Notes under the pieces: model-generated
Seen by the model: the letters and a program-made list of their open reading frames with translations, nothing else
Databases searched by the model: none
What the model was told of the DNA's origin: nothing
Position numbers and translations under genes: made by a program
NCBI GenBank assembly: GCA_016179225.1
Contig: JACORV010000102.1
Span: 1-46,803 of the forward strand
Direction: 5' to 3'
DNA length: 46,803 nucleotides
From: Gemmatimonadota bacterium
GTDB taxonomy: Bacteria > Gemmatimonadota > Gemmatimonadetes > Gemmatimonadales > JACORV01
Shown: positions 8,714 through 17,626 of the stretch, piece by piece
How the letters are laid out: each line of letters opens with the position of its first letter
Numbering within the stretch: position 1 is the first letter of the stretch

Positions 8714-11700
8714 CAGAGGCCCGTCGCGGTGAAGGTGATGTCCTGGAGGCCCCCGGCGCTCACCTTGACCGTGTTCTCCCCGGCCGACGCGCCCAGGGTG
8801 AGCGTTGCCTCCGCGAGACCGCTCGCGTCGGTCACGACCGTCACGTTCCCCGAACCCGAAAAGTCGCCACCGCCCCCGGTCACCGAGAACTGCACGCTCA
8901 CGCCGGAGACCGGCAGCCCGGCGGCGTCCACCACCCGCGCCGTGAAGGCCTTGGGGAGCATCGTGCCCGCGGCGCTGCTTTGCCCGTCGCCGCGCACGAT
9001 GCGGAAGCTCGCCGCCGAGATCCCGGGATAGAGCGGCGTCGTGCGGAACGGCGAGATCGTCAATGCACCGATGGTCGTGTCGCCGGTCGCCGCGGGGTCC
9101 TCTGCGCGGCGCGGTCCGCGCGGGTCGCCGAACCAGTTGTCCGCCACCGAGAGGAGCCCGGACGCCGTTACGTTCACGACGCCCGTGTCGTTGTCCGCGA
9201 TGTCGTTGTCCCGCGCGCTGAACGACTCGATCGTGCCGACCAGAGTGACGCCGCGCCGGTTGCGCTCGATGAGGTTGCTGTCGATCACCACCAGCTGGTT
9301 GGTGCCGAAGACCGTGACCCCCGACGCCACGCGGTTCTCCACGATCGTGTTGCCGATCACCCGCACCGTGTCGGCGGTCGCCTGAATGACGCCGGGCGTG
9401 CCGACGAGCGAGCCGCTCACGTTCGACACGGTGTTGCTGCGCGCCGTCAGCCGCTGGATCCCGCTGGCGCTGATCGCCGTCGTGTTCGGCCCCCGGAACA
9501 CCGCCGAGGTCACCTCGAGGATGGCGCCAAACTCGGAGACGGAGATCGCCGGCCCGCCGGCGGTGGTACAGGTGTCGTAAAGGCCCCGCGTCACGGTCAC
9601 CTTGGCGCTGGTACCCGTCGAGACGACGCAGCCCGACACGTACGTCGCGATCGTGTCGTCCACCAGCGCGGCGGTATCTGCGTCGAGCAGGACGAGCCCC
9701 ACCTGCGCGCTGTCGAAGCGCGAGCCGAGCACGTTGAAGGTCGAGCGCTCCGAGCGCACCGCATCGCGGCCGCCCTTGAAGATGTTCGCGGTCAGGTTGA
9801 CGCCGAAGCCGGATGTCGCGCGGGTATCAATGAGCCGGACCGCGTCCATCAGGCTGCCGCCACCCGTGGTCCGCTCGGTGAAGGTGTTCGAGAGGACGGT
9901 GACTCCCGTCGAAGAGTTGAGCTCCAGCCCCGACCGCCCGTCCGCCGCGCTCCCCGAGCCGTCGTCCCCCGCCTGAAAGCGCATGTCGAAGGTGTTGCCG
10001 CTGATGACGTTGTTGCCCGTGGCGCCGATCACCCGCATCAGCTGGCGCCGGCTGGCCAGGCTGTTGCCGGTAATGATGGTGCCGGCGGCGCCGGAGGTCT
10101 GGATCTGTGGGCCCTGGGTCTGCCGCACCGTGTTGTTCTGGATGAAGTTCGTCGCCCCGCCGACCAGCTTGATCCCCGAGCCGTCCTCCACCCCGGCCAC
10201 CGAGTCCACCGCGATCACGGAGTCGCTCTGCACCAGCGCGCTCGACACGGTCTCGAGCCGGATGCCGTAGGCCCTTACGTTCCGGATGACGGTGTTGGTG
10301 ATGCGCGTGGCGGACGGCGAGCTCTGCACCGAGATGCCACGGCCGATGTTGGAGGTCACGCTCCCCGGCCGGTTCACGTAGAACCACTCGATCGTCATGT
10401 CCGAGCCGAAGCCATCGATGGCCGGCCCGTCGAGCGTATGGCGCAGCGCGAGGTAGCGGATGGTTTGCGGCGCGGTGGTGAAGGCAGTGATCCCCGCCTC
10501 CCCGCTGTCGTGCCCGATCTGCGGGAGGAGCGCCGGGTTGCGCGTACCGTTGACGAACGCCTGCGAATCGCCGAGCAGCGTGATCCGCCGGCTGAGGGCG
10601 ACCGTTTCGGAGTAGAGCCCGGTGCCCACGCGGACCACGACCGTGTCGTTCGCGTCCGCATTGTCCACGGCATCCTGGATCCTGTCATAGGGCCGCGCCA
10701 GCGTACCCACGCGCGGGCTGGCGACGATCGAGTTGTCCACGATGAGGCGCGTCGGGTTTTGGACCACAAATGTGACCGTGTCTTCGGCCGCGGCGGCGCC
10801 CACGATCAGCAACGTCGTCCCGAAGCCGATCGCCGTCGCGACGTTGTCGGAGAAGATCGTGTCCACGACCGTGCGCGCCGTGGAGCGCCAACTCACCGGG
10901 TAATCCCGAATCACGTTACCCCGCGCGTTGCGGACGTCCAGCGTGTAGGTCAGCTCTTGGCCGAGACCCGTCAGGGTGTCCGCGACCCGGCCACCCAGGA
11001 TGGTGACCGAGGTCGGCACGTTGAGCACGGTGAGGACCAGCGAGTCCGTGAGGAAATCGGCGGTCGCGCGCACGATGGTGACGCCCGTGTCGCGCGCGGT
11101 GATCAGGCCGGCGGCCGACACCCGCGCGATGTTGTCGTCGTCCACGGACCACGTTACGGCGCCGCTGCCGAGATTCGCGCCACGCGCGTTGCGGATGATC
11201 GCCCCGGGCGTGGTCGTGTCGCCAAGGCTCGTGAGGGTCCGCGAATCCGGGATGATGTCGAGCGTCGCCACCTGGTTGGTGGCGCTCACGATGCCCGTGT
11301 CCGCCTTGGTGCCCGACGCGGCGATGACGCGCGCGATGCCCACCCCCACGGTGATCGCCCGGCCGTCAGCCAGCACGTTGGCGACCGACGGGTCGGGCGT
11401 GCGCCAGGTCAGCGGCGTCCCCGCCGTAGGCGTCAGGAGGTCGCCGCGGCCGTTCCGCACCGTCGCCGTGAAGGTGAGCGTGTCACCGACGCTGGTCGCG
11501 ACCGCGGTGTCCGGCGTCACCTCGACGCTGGCCGGGTCGTTGCTCACCGCCACGTCGACGGTGTCCACGGCCCCGTCGAGTGTCGCAACGACCTTGCCGG
11601 TGCCCACCGCGAGCCCGGTGACGAGCCCCTCGGTGCTCACGCGCAGCAGCGCTGGGTCGAGCGTGAACCAGGCCGGCGCCGCGCCCTGGATCTCCACCAC

Positions 11701-12666
11701 CCGCCGGTCGAAGGCGCGCGCCGTGAGCTGCACCTGGTCGCCGATGGACGTGATGGGCGGAACGGGATCCGGGGTGATGAAGACGCTGGTGGCCTTCTGG
11801 TCCACGATGACCAGGAGACTGTCCCTGACGGTGTCGCGTTCGGCGTAGAGGAAGGTCTCGCCGTTGATGAGCGATGTGACCACGCCCGACGCCGCGCCCA
11901 CGAGCGCGATGCTCGGGTCGCCGACGGACCAGGTCGGCGGCACGCCCGTCATGGCGTTCCCGCGGGCATCGCGCCCGGTCGCCTCCACCTGTACCGAGGC
12001 CACCAGCGCGTCGATCCGCACGGTGGAGGGCACGAAGGTGTAGCGGATCAGGACCTGCTGTACGGTGACAGCTACCGACGCCGTGTCGAAATCCACGACC
12101 GCTCGAACCGCCGCCGTGCCGTTTCCCTTTGCCTGGAGCCGGCCCGTGGTCGTTACGCTAACGACGCTCGTGTCGGACGTGGTCCAGGCGGCCGGCGCGC
12201 CGGAAACCGCGTCGCCGTTCGCGTCCAGCGCCGTCGCGACCAACCGCGCCGTGTCGCCGAGGCTCGCGAACGAGACCGCGGTCGAGTCGAGCGTGACCGT
12301 GTCCACCACCACGGTGAGCTCGCGGGCCAGCGACGGGGGATCGCTCGGCAGGACAGAGCTCACGAGCGTGACGGTCAGCGTCACGCTGCCGCGCTTCTTC
12401 GCCACCAGCGAGTCGCCGGCGCGCACCGCGACGATGGACGTGTCGGTCGAGGAGAACGCGAACTGAGCCCGCGGCAGCGCAGCCCCGTCCACCTGCGCCG
12501 AAGCGGAGGCGACGGCCGCGCTCCCCAGCACCAGGACGGTGTCTCCCGCGTACGAGAGCGACACGTTCCCTACCCCGGGCGCGGTGAGCACGTCCGTGCA
12601 GGTGGAGATGGTAAGGGCACCCAGCGCGGTCAGCCCGACCCGGGCGCCCCAGCGGGCTAACCGCAT
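8713..12666 (-). CDS. very large Ig-like (BIG2/BIG1) surface protein with right-handed beta-helix region
   Basis: Start re-set to ATG 12666 (MRLARWGARVGLTALGALTISTCTD, possible lipoprotein signal); tandem BIG2-like repeats (TTGRLQAKGNGTAAVRAV, EGLVTGLAVGTGKVVATLDG); NosD/beta-helix region (TRITNTVIRNVRAYGIRLE…, NNTVRQTQGPQIQTS…); C-terminal BIG1-like VVDAAGLPVSGVSVQFSVTGGGG. Confidence 0.85.
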   Translation of the reverse strand: MRLARWGARVGLTALGALTISTCTDVLTAPGVGNVSLSYAGDTVLVLGSAAVASASAQVDGAALPRAQFAFSSTDTSIVAVRAGDSLVAKKRGSVTLTVTLVSSVLPSDPPSLARELTVVVDTVTLDSTAVSFASLGDTARLVATALDANGDAVSGAPAAWTTSDTSVVSVTTTGRLQAKGNGTAAVRAVVDFDTASVAVTVQQVLIRYTFVPSTVRIDALVASVQVEATGRDARGNAMTGVPPTWSVGDPSIALVGAASGVVTSLINGETFLYAERDTVRDSLLVIVDQKATSVFITPDPVPPITSIGDQVQLTARAFDRRVVEIQGAAPAWFTLDPALLRVSTEGLVTGLAVGTGKVVATLDGAVDTVDVAVSNDPASVEVTPDTAVATSVGDTLTFTATVRNGRGDLLTPTAGTPLTWRTPDPSVANVLADGRAITVGVGIARVIAASGTKADTGIVSATNQVATLDIIPDSRTLTSLGDTTTPGAIIRNARGANLGSGAVTWSVDDDNIARVSAAGLITARDTGVTIVRATADFLTDSLVLTVLNVPTSVTILGGRVADTLTGLGQELTYTLDVRNARGNVIRDYPVSWRSTARTVVDTIFSDNVATAIGFGTTLLIVGAAAAEDTVTFVVQNPTRLIVDNSIVASPRVGTLARPYDRIQDAVDNADANDTVVVRVGTGLYSETVALSRRITLLGDSQAFVNGTRNPALLPQIGHDSGEAGITAFTTAPQTIRYLALRHTLDGPAIDGFGSDMTIEWFYVNRPGSVTSNIGRGISVQSSPSATRITNTVIRNVRAYGIRLETVSSALVQSDSVIAVDSVAGVEDGSGIKLVGGATNFIQNNTVRQTQGPQIQTSGAAGTIITGNSLASRRQLMRVIGATGNNVISGNTFDMRFQAGDDGSGSAADGRSGLELNSSTGVTVLSNTFTERTTGGGSLMDAVRLIDTRATSGFGVNLTANIFKGGRDAVRSERSTFNVLGSRFDSAQVGLVLLDADTAALVDDTIATYVSGCVVSTGTSAKVTVTRGLYDTCTTAGGPAISVSEFGAILEVTSAVFRGPNTTAISASGIQRLTARSNTVSNVSGSLVGTPGVIQATADTVRVIGNTIVENRVASGVTVFGTNQLVVIDSNLIERNRRGVTLVGTIESFSARDNDIADNDTGVVNVTASGLLSVADNWFGDPRGPRRAEDPAATGDTTIGALTISPFRTTPLYPGISAASFRIVRGDGQSSAAGTMLPKAFTARVVDAAGLPVSGVSVQFSVTGGGGDFSGSGNVTVVTDASGLAEATLTLGASAGENTVKVSAGGLQDITFTATGL

Positions 12667-12698
12667 CCCCCGGGCCTGGTTGGAGAAAGGCACGGTAT

Positions 12699-12726
12699 AG
12701 TCTACGGGGCGCGCCGATATGGGCAA
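12699..12726 (-). promoter_or_regulatory. weak putative promoter upstream of the Ig/beta-helix gene
   Basis: Reverse strand TTGCCC (12726-12721), N16, TAGACT (12704-12699). Confidence 0.25.
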
Positions 12727-12757
12727 GAGACCGGAGTCACAGAACTCCCGTGAGTCC

Positions 12758-15010
12758 TCACCCTGGGATCGCCCGAAAAAGCTCCAGCCCCCGCTCAAAC
12801 CGCCGGCCGATCTCCACCACGACGGGCCGGAGCCCTTTGGCCGAGAGCGTCGGGTCCGCAGTGATCGTCTCTCGGGCGAGGCGGTGGGCGAGCGCCAGCA
12901 GCTCCCCGTCCCGGGCGAAGTCCGCATAGCGCAACTCCACCGGGCCCGCCTGCTTCGCCCCCACCAACTCGCCGTGCCCCCGCTCGGCCAGGTCCAGCTC
13001 GGCGATCTTGAAGCCGTCCAGCGTGTCCGCGAACCGATCCAACCGCTCCCGGCTCCCGGCTCCCGGCATCAGGATGCACTGGCTCTCCGCCACGCCCCGA
13101 CCGATCCGGCCTCTGAGCTGGTGCAGCTGTGCCAGGCCGAACCGCTCGGGATGCTCGATCACCATCACCGTCGCGTTCGGCACATCAATGCCGACCTCGA
13201 TCACGGTGGTTGCGACCAGCACCTGCATTTCGTTGGCGCGGAAGCGCCGCATGACACGGTCGCGCTCGTCCGCCGCCAGGCGGCCGTGCACCAGCCCGAC
13301 CCGAAACTCGGGAAAGACCTCTTTCGCGAGCAGCTCGGCCATCTTCGTCGCGGCCTTGAGGTCGAGCTTCTCCGTCTCGTCGATCACGGGATACACGACG
13401 TACGCCTGCCGGCCGGCGGCGATCTCGCTCCGGATGAAGTCGTACACCTTGGGGCGCGAGCGTTCCTCGCGGATCGCGGTGCGGATCCGGCCGCGCCCCG
13501 GCGGCAGCTCGTCGAGGCGCGAAACATCGAGGTCGCCGTACACCGCGAGGGCGAGGGTGCGCGGGATCGGCGTCGCGGAGAGGAGGAGCACATCCGGCCC
13601 TTCCTCCGCGTTCTTCTGCGCGAGGAGCGCGCGCTGGGCCACGCCGAAGCGGTGCTGCTCGTCGATGACGACGAGGCCGAGGCGCCTGAACCCGACTTCC
13701 TCCTGGATGAGGGCGTGCGTCCCCACCACCAGCAGCGACGCCCCGCTCGCCAGCCGATCGCGAATGGCCGCCTTCTCCCCCGCCGACAGCCGGCCGATCA
13801 GCAGCTCCGGCACCATGCCCAGCGGCGCCAGGAGGCGCTGGAGCGTGGCCGCGTGCTGCTCGGCGAGGATCTCGGTCGGCGCCATCATCGCCGCCTGGTA
13901 GCCGTTTTCGACGGCGAGGAGCATGGCGAAGAGCGCCACGACCGTCTTGCCGGAGCCCACGTCGCCCTGGAGCAGCCGGTGCATTCTGACCGCCGACGTC
14001 TGATCGCCGACGATCTCCTTGAGGCAGCGCTTCTGCGCGTTGGTGAGCTCGAAGGGGAGGTGCTCCCGAAGCTTGGTGGTCAGGTCCTTCTTCACCTCGA
14101 AGCGGATCCCGGCGCGCGATCGCTTGGCGAGCCACCGCGCCCGCGCGAGTACCAGCTGGAGCAGCATCAGCTCCTCGAAGGCCAGGCGTCGTCTTCCCTG
14201 CTCCGCCTCCTCGATCCGCGCGGGACGATGCACCACGCCCAGCGCCTCGGGCAGCGGCACGAGGCCCGCGGCCTGCCGCCACGCGGCGGGCAGCCCTTCC
14301 TCGACCAGCGGCAGCAGCGCGCCCAGATGTTGCTCGAGCAGCGCGCGCATTTGGCGCACGGTGAGGCCCTCGGTGACCGGATAGACCGGCAGGACCAGCC
14401 CGCGTGCCGGGGCCTCTTCGTCTTCCCCGCCGAGAACGATCCACTCGCGCGGCTGGAGCTGCTTCCCGTGGAAGTGCCGGATCGGGCCGGTGGCGAGCAG
14501 CAGCGTACCCTTGGTGATCGTGCGCTCGAGGAACGGCCGCCCCGGCCAGCCGCACTCGATCATTCCACTCTCGTCCTTGAGCACGCACTGAAACACCCGC
14601 AGCCCTCGCCGCGTGGGGATCACCGCGGTCGAGATGACGCGCCCTACGACCGTCACGTCCTCGCCGGTCGCAGCCCCGCGTGCCCGCGCGATCGGCGTGA
14701 CGGTGGTGGCGTCGAGGTAACGGAATGGGATGTGAAACAGGAGGTCCCGAGCGGTGCGGATGCCGAGGTGCGCCAGCAGCTCGGCGCGACGCTGGCCGAC
14801 GCCCTTCAGGTACTGGACGGGACTTTCGAGCCTGAGCGGTGGCACGTCAGGGGCCGGCGCGAGCGAGTCGGGTGTGCGGCGCGAGCGGCGGCGCCCTGCG
14901 TGCGGTCCGACGCCGCGAGCGCCGCGCGCCCGACGAGCGCAGCGTCGCCGCATGCCGCCCGACGCCGCGAGCGTCGCGCACCGGGCGAGCGCCGCGCGTC
15001 CGAACGTCAA
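12758..15010 (-). CDS. recG: ATP-dependent DNA helicase RecG
   Basis: LKGVGQRRAELLAHLGIRTARDLLFHIPFRY, LLQGDVGSGKTVVALFAML, MAPTEILAEQH, VIDEQHRFGVAQR, LLLSATPIPRTLAL, VVYPVIDETEKLDLKAA, QLHQLRGRIGRG. Start uncertain: TTG 15010 overlaps the ftsY stop, but the first ~55 codons are a GC repeat; ATG 14953 or GTG 14845 are alternatives. Confidence 0.95.
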   Translation of the reverse strand: MTFGRAALARCATLAASGGMRRRCARRARGARGVGPHAGRRRSRRTPDSLAPAPDVPPLRLESPVQYLKGVGQRRAELLAHLGIRTARDLLFHIPFRYLDATTVTPIARARGAATGEDVTVVGRVISTAVIPTRRGLRVFQCVLKDESGMIECGWPGRPFLERTITKGTLLLATGPIRHFHGKQLQPREWIVLGGEDEEAPARGLVLPVYPVTEGLTVRQMRALLEQHLGALLPLVEEGLPAAWRQAAGLVPLPEALGVVHRPARIEEAEQGRRRLAFEELMLLQLVLARARWLAKRSRAGIRFEVKKDLTTKLREHLPFELTNAQKRCLKEIVGDQTSAVRMHRLLQGDVGSGKTVVALFAMLLAVENGYQAAMMAPTEILAEQHAATLQRLLAPLGMVPELLIGRLSAGEKAAIRDRLASGASLLVVGTHALIQEEVGFRRLGLVVIDEQHRFGVAQRALLAQKNAEEGPDVLLLSATPIPRTLALAVYGDLDVSRLDELPPGRGRIRTAIREERSRPKVYDFIRSEIAAGRQAYVVYPVIDETEKLDLKAATKMAELLAKEVFPEFRVGLVHGRLAADERDRVMRRFRANEMQVLVATTVIEVGIDVPNATVMVIEHPERFGLAQLHQLRGRIGRGVAESQCILMPGAGSRERLDRFADTLDGFKIAELDLAERGHGELVGAKQAGPVELRYADFARDGELLALAHRLARETITADPTLSAKGLRPVVVEIGRRFERGLELFRAIPG
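14907..15005. repeat. imperfect GC-rich direct repeat (52-nt spacing) at the recG/ftsY junction
   Basis: ccgacgccgcgagcg(c/t)cgcgc occurs at 14907 and 14959, followed by related gacgagcgcagcg / gggcgagcgccgc units. Confidence 0.6.
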
Positions 15011-15903
15011 TCCTCGAGAAGCCGCCTCGCATACGAAACCGGATCGAACACCTCCAGGTCATCCGCTGTCTCACCGACGCCGAGGAACCGTACGGGGAGC
15101 GCCAGCTCGCGCCGCAGCGCGACGACGGTGCCGCCGCGCGCCGTCCCGTCGAGCTTCGTGATCATGAGGCCCGTGATGGGGAGCGCGGCGGCAAACACCT
15201 TCCCCTGCTGCACCGCGTTCTGGCCGGTCGAGCCATCGAGCACGAGCAGCGTCTCGTGCGGCGCGCCGGCCGAGCGGCGGCCCACCACCCTCGCCACCTT
15301 CTGCACTTCCTTCATGAGATCATCCTGGGTGTGCAGCCGTCCAGCGGTATCGATAAGCACCGTATCGCAGCCACGCGCCGTGGCAGCGTCCACCGCGTCG
15401 AAAGCGACCGCCGCCGGATCGCCGCCGCCGGCGCCCCTCACCCACGGCAGGTCCAGCCGCGCCGCCCATTCCTCGAGCTGCTGCACGGCGCCGGCGCGAT
15501 AGGTATCCGCCGCGGCGAGCAGCACGCGCCGTCGTTCCTTCATCAGCCGCTTGGCGAGCTTGGCCGCCGCCGTCGTCTTGCCCGAACCGTTCACGCCGAC
15601 CATGAGGATCACGGTGGGGCCCGGCTCGGCTCGCGCGATCGCGCCCGGGTCCTTCCCGTCCCGCGGGTCGAGCATCGCGACCAGCCGCTCCTCGAGCGCC
15701 GCGCGCACGTCGTCCGCCGTCTTGAGCTTCCCGCGCCGCACCAGGTCCGTGAGGTCGGCGACCAGCTCCATCGTCGCCGTGACGCCGAGGTCCGCCTCGA
15801 TGAGCGTGCGCTCAAAGGCGTCCAGCTCCGCGCGGCCGAGCCCCCGCACCAGGACGGCGACGTCGGTGACGGCGAGCAGCTTGATGCGGGACCAGAGACC
15901 CAT
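15007..15903 (-). CDS. ftsY: signal recognition particle receptor FtsY
   Basis: VILMVGVNGSGKTTAAAKLAKRL, AADTYRAGAVQQLEEWA, DTVLIDTAGRLHTQDDLMKEVQKV, ITKLDGTARGGTVVALRRELALPVRFLGVGETADDLEVFDP. ATG at 15903. Confidence 0.96.
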   Translation of the reverse strand: MGLWSRIKLLAVTDVAVLVRGLGRAELDAFERTLIEADLGVTATMELVADLTDLVRRGKLKTADDVRAALEERLVAMLDPRDGKDPGAIARAEPGPTVILMVGVNGSGKTTAAAKLAKRLMKERRRVLLAAADTYRAGAVQQLEEWAARLDLPWVRGAGGGDPAAVAFDAVDAATARGCDTVLIDTAGRLHTQDDLMKEVQKVARVVGRRSAGAPHETLLVLDGSTGQNAVQQGKVFAAALPITGLMITKLDGTARGGTVVALRRELALPVRFLGVGETADDLEVFDPVSYARRLLED

Positions 15904-15913
15904 CAAAAAAACG

Positions 15914-15978
15914 GTTGAAGAGTTGAAGAGTTGAAGCCGCGGTGACACCCACGAACCACACACCACGCACCACGCACC
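15914..15978. repeat. two adjacent microrepeats in the ftsY upstream spacer
   Basis: gttgaagagttgaagagttgaag (15914-15936) and accacacaccacgcaccacgcacc (15955-15978) fill most of the 76-bp spacer. Confidence 0.75.
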
Positions 15979-15979
15979 C

Positions 15980-17626
15980 TCATCTTAACCCCACCCTCCG
16001 CCTCGCAATCCACTCGGCCACCAGCGCGACCAGCGCGGCCCAGTAGGCCCACGTGACATGCCTGAGTGGAACCGGGTCCCTCGCCGCAACGGCCGCAAGC
16101 CCGGGCTGAGAGGTGAGCACCGGCGCCCGCGGGAGGAACTCCGCCGCCCCGCGCGCGAGGGAATCGCGGGCCGCGACCAGCGTCGCGTGCTCGCCGCCGC
16201 GCTCCTCGAGCAGCCAGTCAGTGAGCGACGCGACCAGCGCCCGGTACGCCTCCCCCGCCACCCCGCCTCGGCTCGCCCACCGCCACAGTCCCGTAGCGCT
16301 GAGCGTGACGACGTGTCGCCGACCGGTCAGCGCGCCCTGGACCACCGGCCGCGAGCGCCCCCGCCGGTCGAGCTGAGCCGTCAGGCCCGTCCAGGCGACC
16401 GAGTCGGATCGGACCTCGTCCACTCCCTCGAGCGGTGGGAGGCTCTCGGCCGGCACGCCTGCGAAGGCCGCACCCACCGGAGACGCGAACTCCGGCGCCA
16501 TCACATACCAGTCGCCGGGAGCGCCGCTCCTATCGCGGCGCTGGGTAGGCCAGCGCCACAGAGCGCGCCGCGCCAAGCGCGCGACCGCGTCCACGCCGGC
16601 TTCCGAGCCGTGCGCCACCACCAGCGTGGCGCGTTGAGCCGCGCCCTGAACCGCGGCGTCGCCCACCGGCCGGAGCGTGCGCGCGTCGCGCCACCCGCCG
16701 TTCGCCACGCGCACGAATACCTGCACGGGCACACCGCTCGTCCCCGTGAGTGTCGAAGCGAGCCAGCGCGAGTCCCAGTCGGGGCTGTCGCTGAGCAGCA
16801 CGATCGCGCCGGCGCGGGTCACCGCCGCGAGGCTGGTGCGGCGATCGTCGCGCGGCTCCCGGTCGCCCACGATGCCGCTCACGCGCGCCTCGTACCGCCG
16901 CAGCTCGCGCTCTGGCGCGGGCGCCGCCGGCACGAACGACAGGTCGCGCCGGTAGCTCCCGCCCCCGCCCACGCCGACCCGCGCGCTCGCCACGACCCGG
17001 CCCTGCTCCAGCAATTCGATGGTCACGCTGTCGCCCGGCCGCGTGGCCGCCGCCACGACGTCCACCGTCGCCGTCGCACTATCCCCCGCGCGCAGCGCGA
17101 CCGGGAGATCGAACCCCGCGATTCCGGCGTCCGGTCCCGCCGGTCGGGGCAGCACGACGATCCGGGCCCGGCGCAGAAGGTCCAACGGGATCGCCGTCGC
17201 GTCGTCAAGCACGCCGTCCGTGACGATCACGAGGCGCCCGCCGCGGGAGGCGGCCTCGCGGAGGGCCGGAAGCAAGCTACTCTCCGCCGCCGAGGGCGTC
17301 GCGCCCTCCATGAAGATCCTCGGCTCCTCGCCGAAGAGCACAATGCGTCCCGAGCGCCCCGCGATCGCGCGCGCGGTGTCGAGCGCCGCCCGCCACCGCG
17401 CGTCGCCCACGGGATCGGTCATCGACAACGACCCGTCGAGCAGCACCGCGGTTCCCCCACCGCCGGACCGCTGGCACCCCGGGTTCACGAGCAGCACCGC
17501 CACGCCGCCCCACGCCGCCGCGCGCAACAACGCCAGGGGCAGGCCGGCCCGCCCCACCCGCTCTATGAGAAGGTAGAGGGCGAGGGCAAAACCGGTGGCC
17601 GCCAGCGCTACGACGGTGACGAGCAC
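15980..17626 (-). CDS. VWA-like membrane protein of unknown function
   Basis: N-terminal TM helices; LLDGSLSMTDPVG (DxSxS MIDAS-like); GGRLVIVTDGVLDDA; second TM at the C-terminus (VTWAYWAALVALVAEWIARRR). Confidence 0.75.
   Translation of the reverse strand: MLVTVVALAATGFALALYLLIERVGRAGLPLALLRAAAWGGVAVLLVNPGCQRSGGGGTAVLLDGSLSMTDPVGDARWRAALDTARAIAGRSGRIVLFGEEPRIFMEGATPSAAESSLLPALREAASRGGRLVIVTDGVLDDATAIPLDLLRRARIVVLPRPAGPDAGIAGFDLPVALRAGDSATATVDVVAAATRPGDSVTIELLEQGRVVASARVGVGGGGSYRRDLSFVPAAPAPERELRRYEARVSGIVGDREPRDDRRTSLAAVTRAGAIVLLSDSPDWDSRWLASTLTGTSGVPVQVFVRVANGGWRDARTLRPVGDAAVQGAAQRATLVVAHGSEAGVDAVARLARRALWRWPTQRRDRSGAPGDWYVMAPEFASPVGAAFAGVPAESLPPLEGVDEVRSDSVAWTGLTAQLDRRGRSRPVVQGALTGRRHVVTLSATGLWRWASRGGVAGEAYRALVASLTDWLLEERGGEHATLVAARDSLARGAAEFLPRAPVLTSQPGLAAVAARDPVPLRHVTWAYWAALVALVAEWIARRRVGLR

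Noticed and set aside
8608-12660. 1350-aa plus-strand ORF opposite the Ig/beta-helix gene
   Set aside because: Antisense frame kept open by high GC; Arg/His/Asp-rich composition without domains, while the minus strand encodes a coherent multi-domain protein.
12719-15502. 927-aa plus-strand ORF opposite recG and ftsY
   Set aside because: Antisense of two well-recognised genes.
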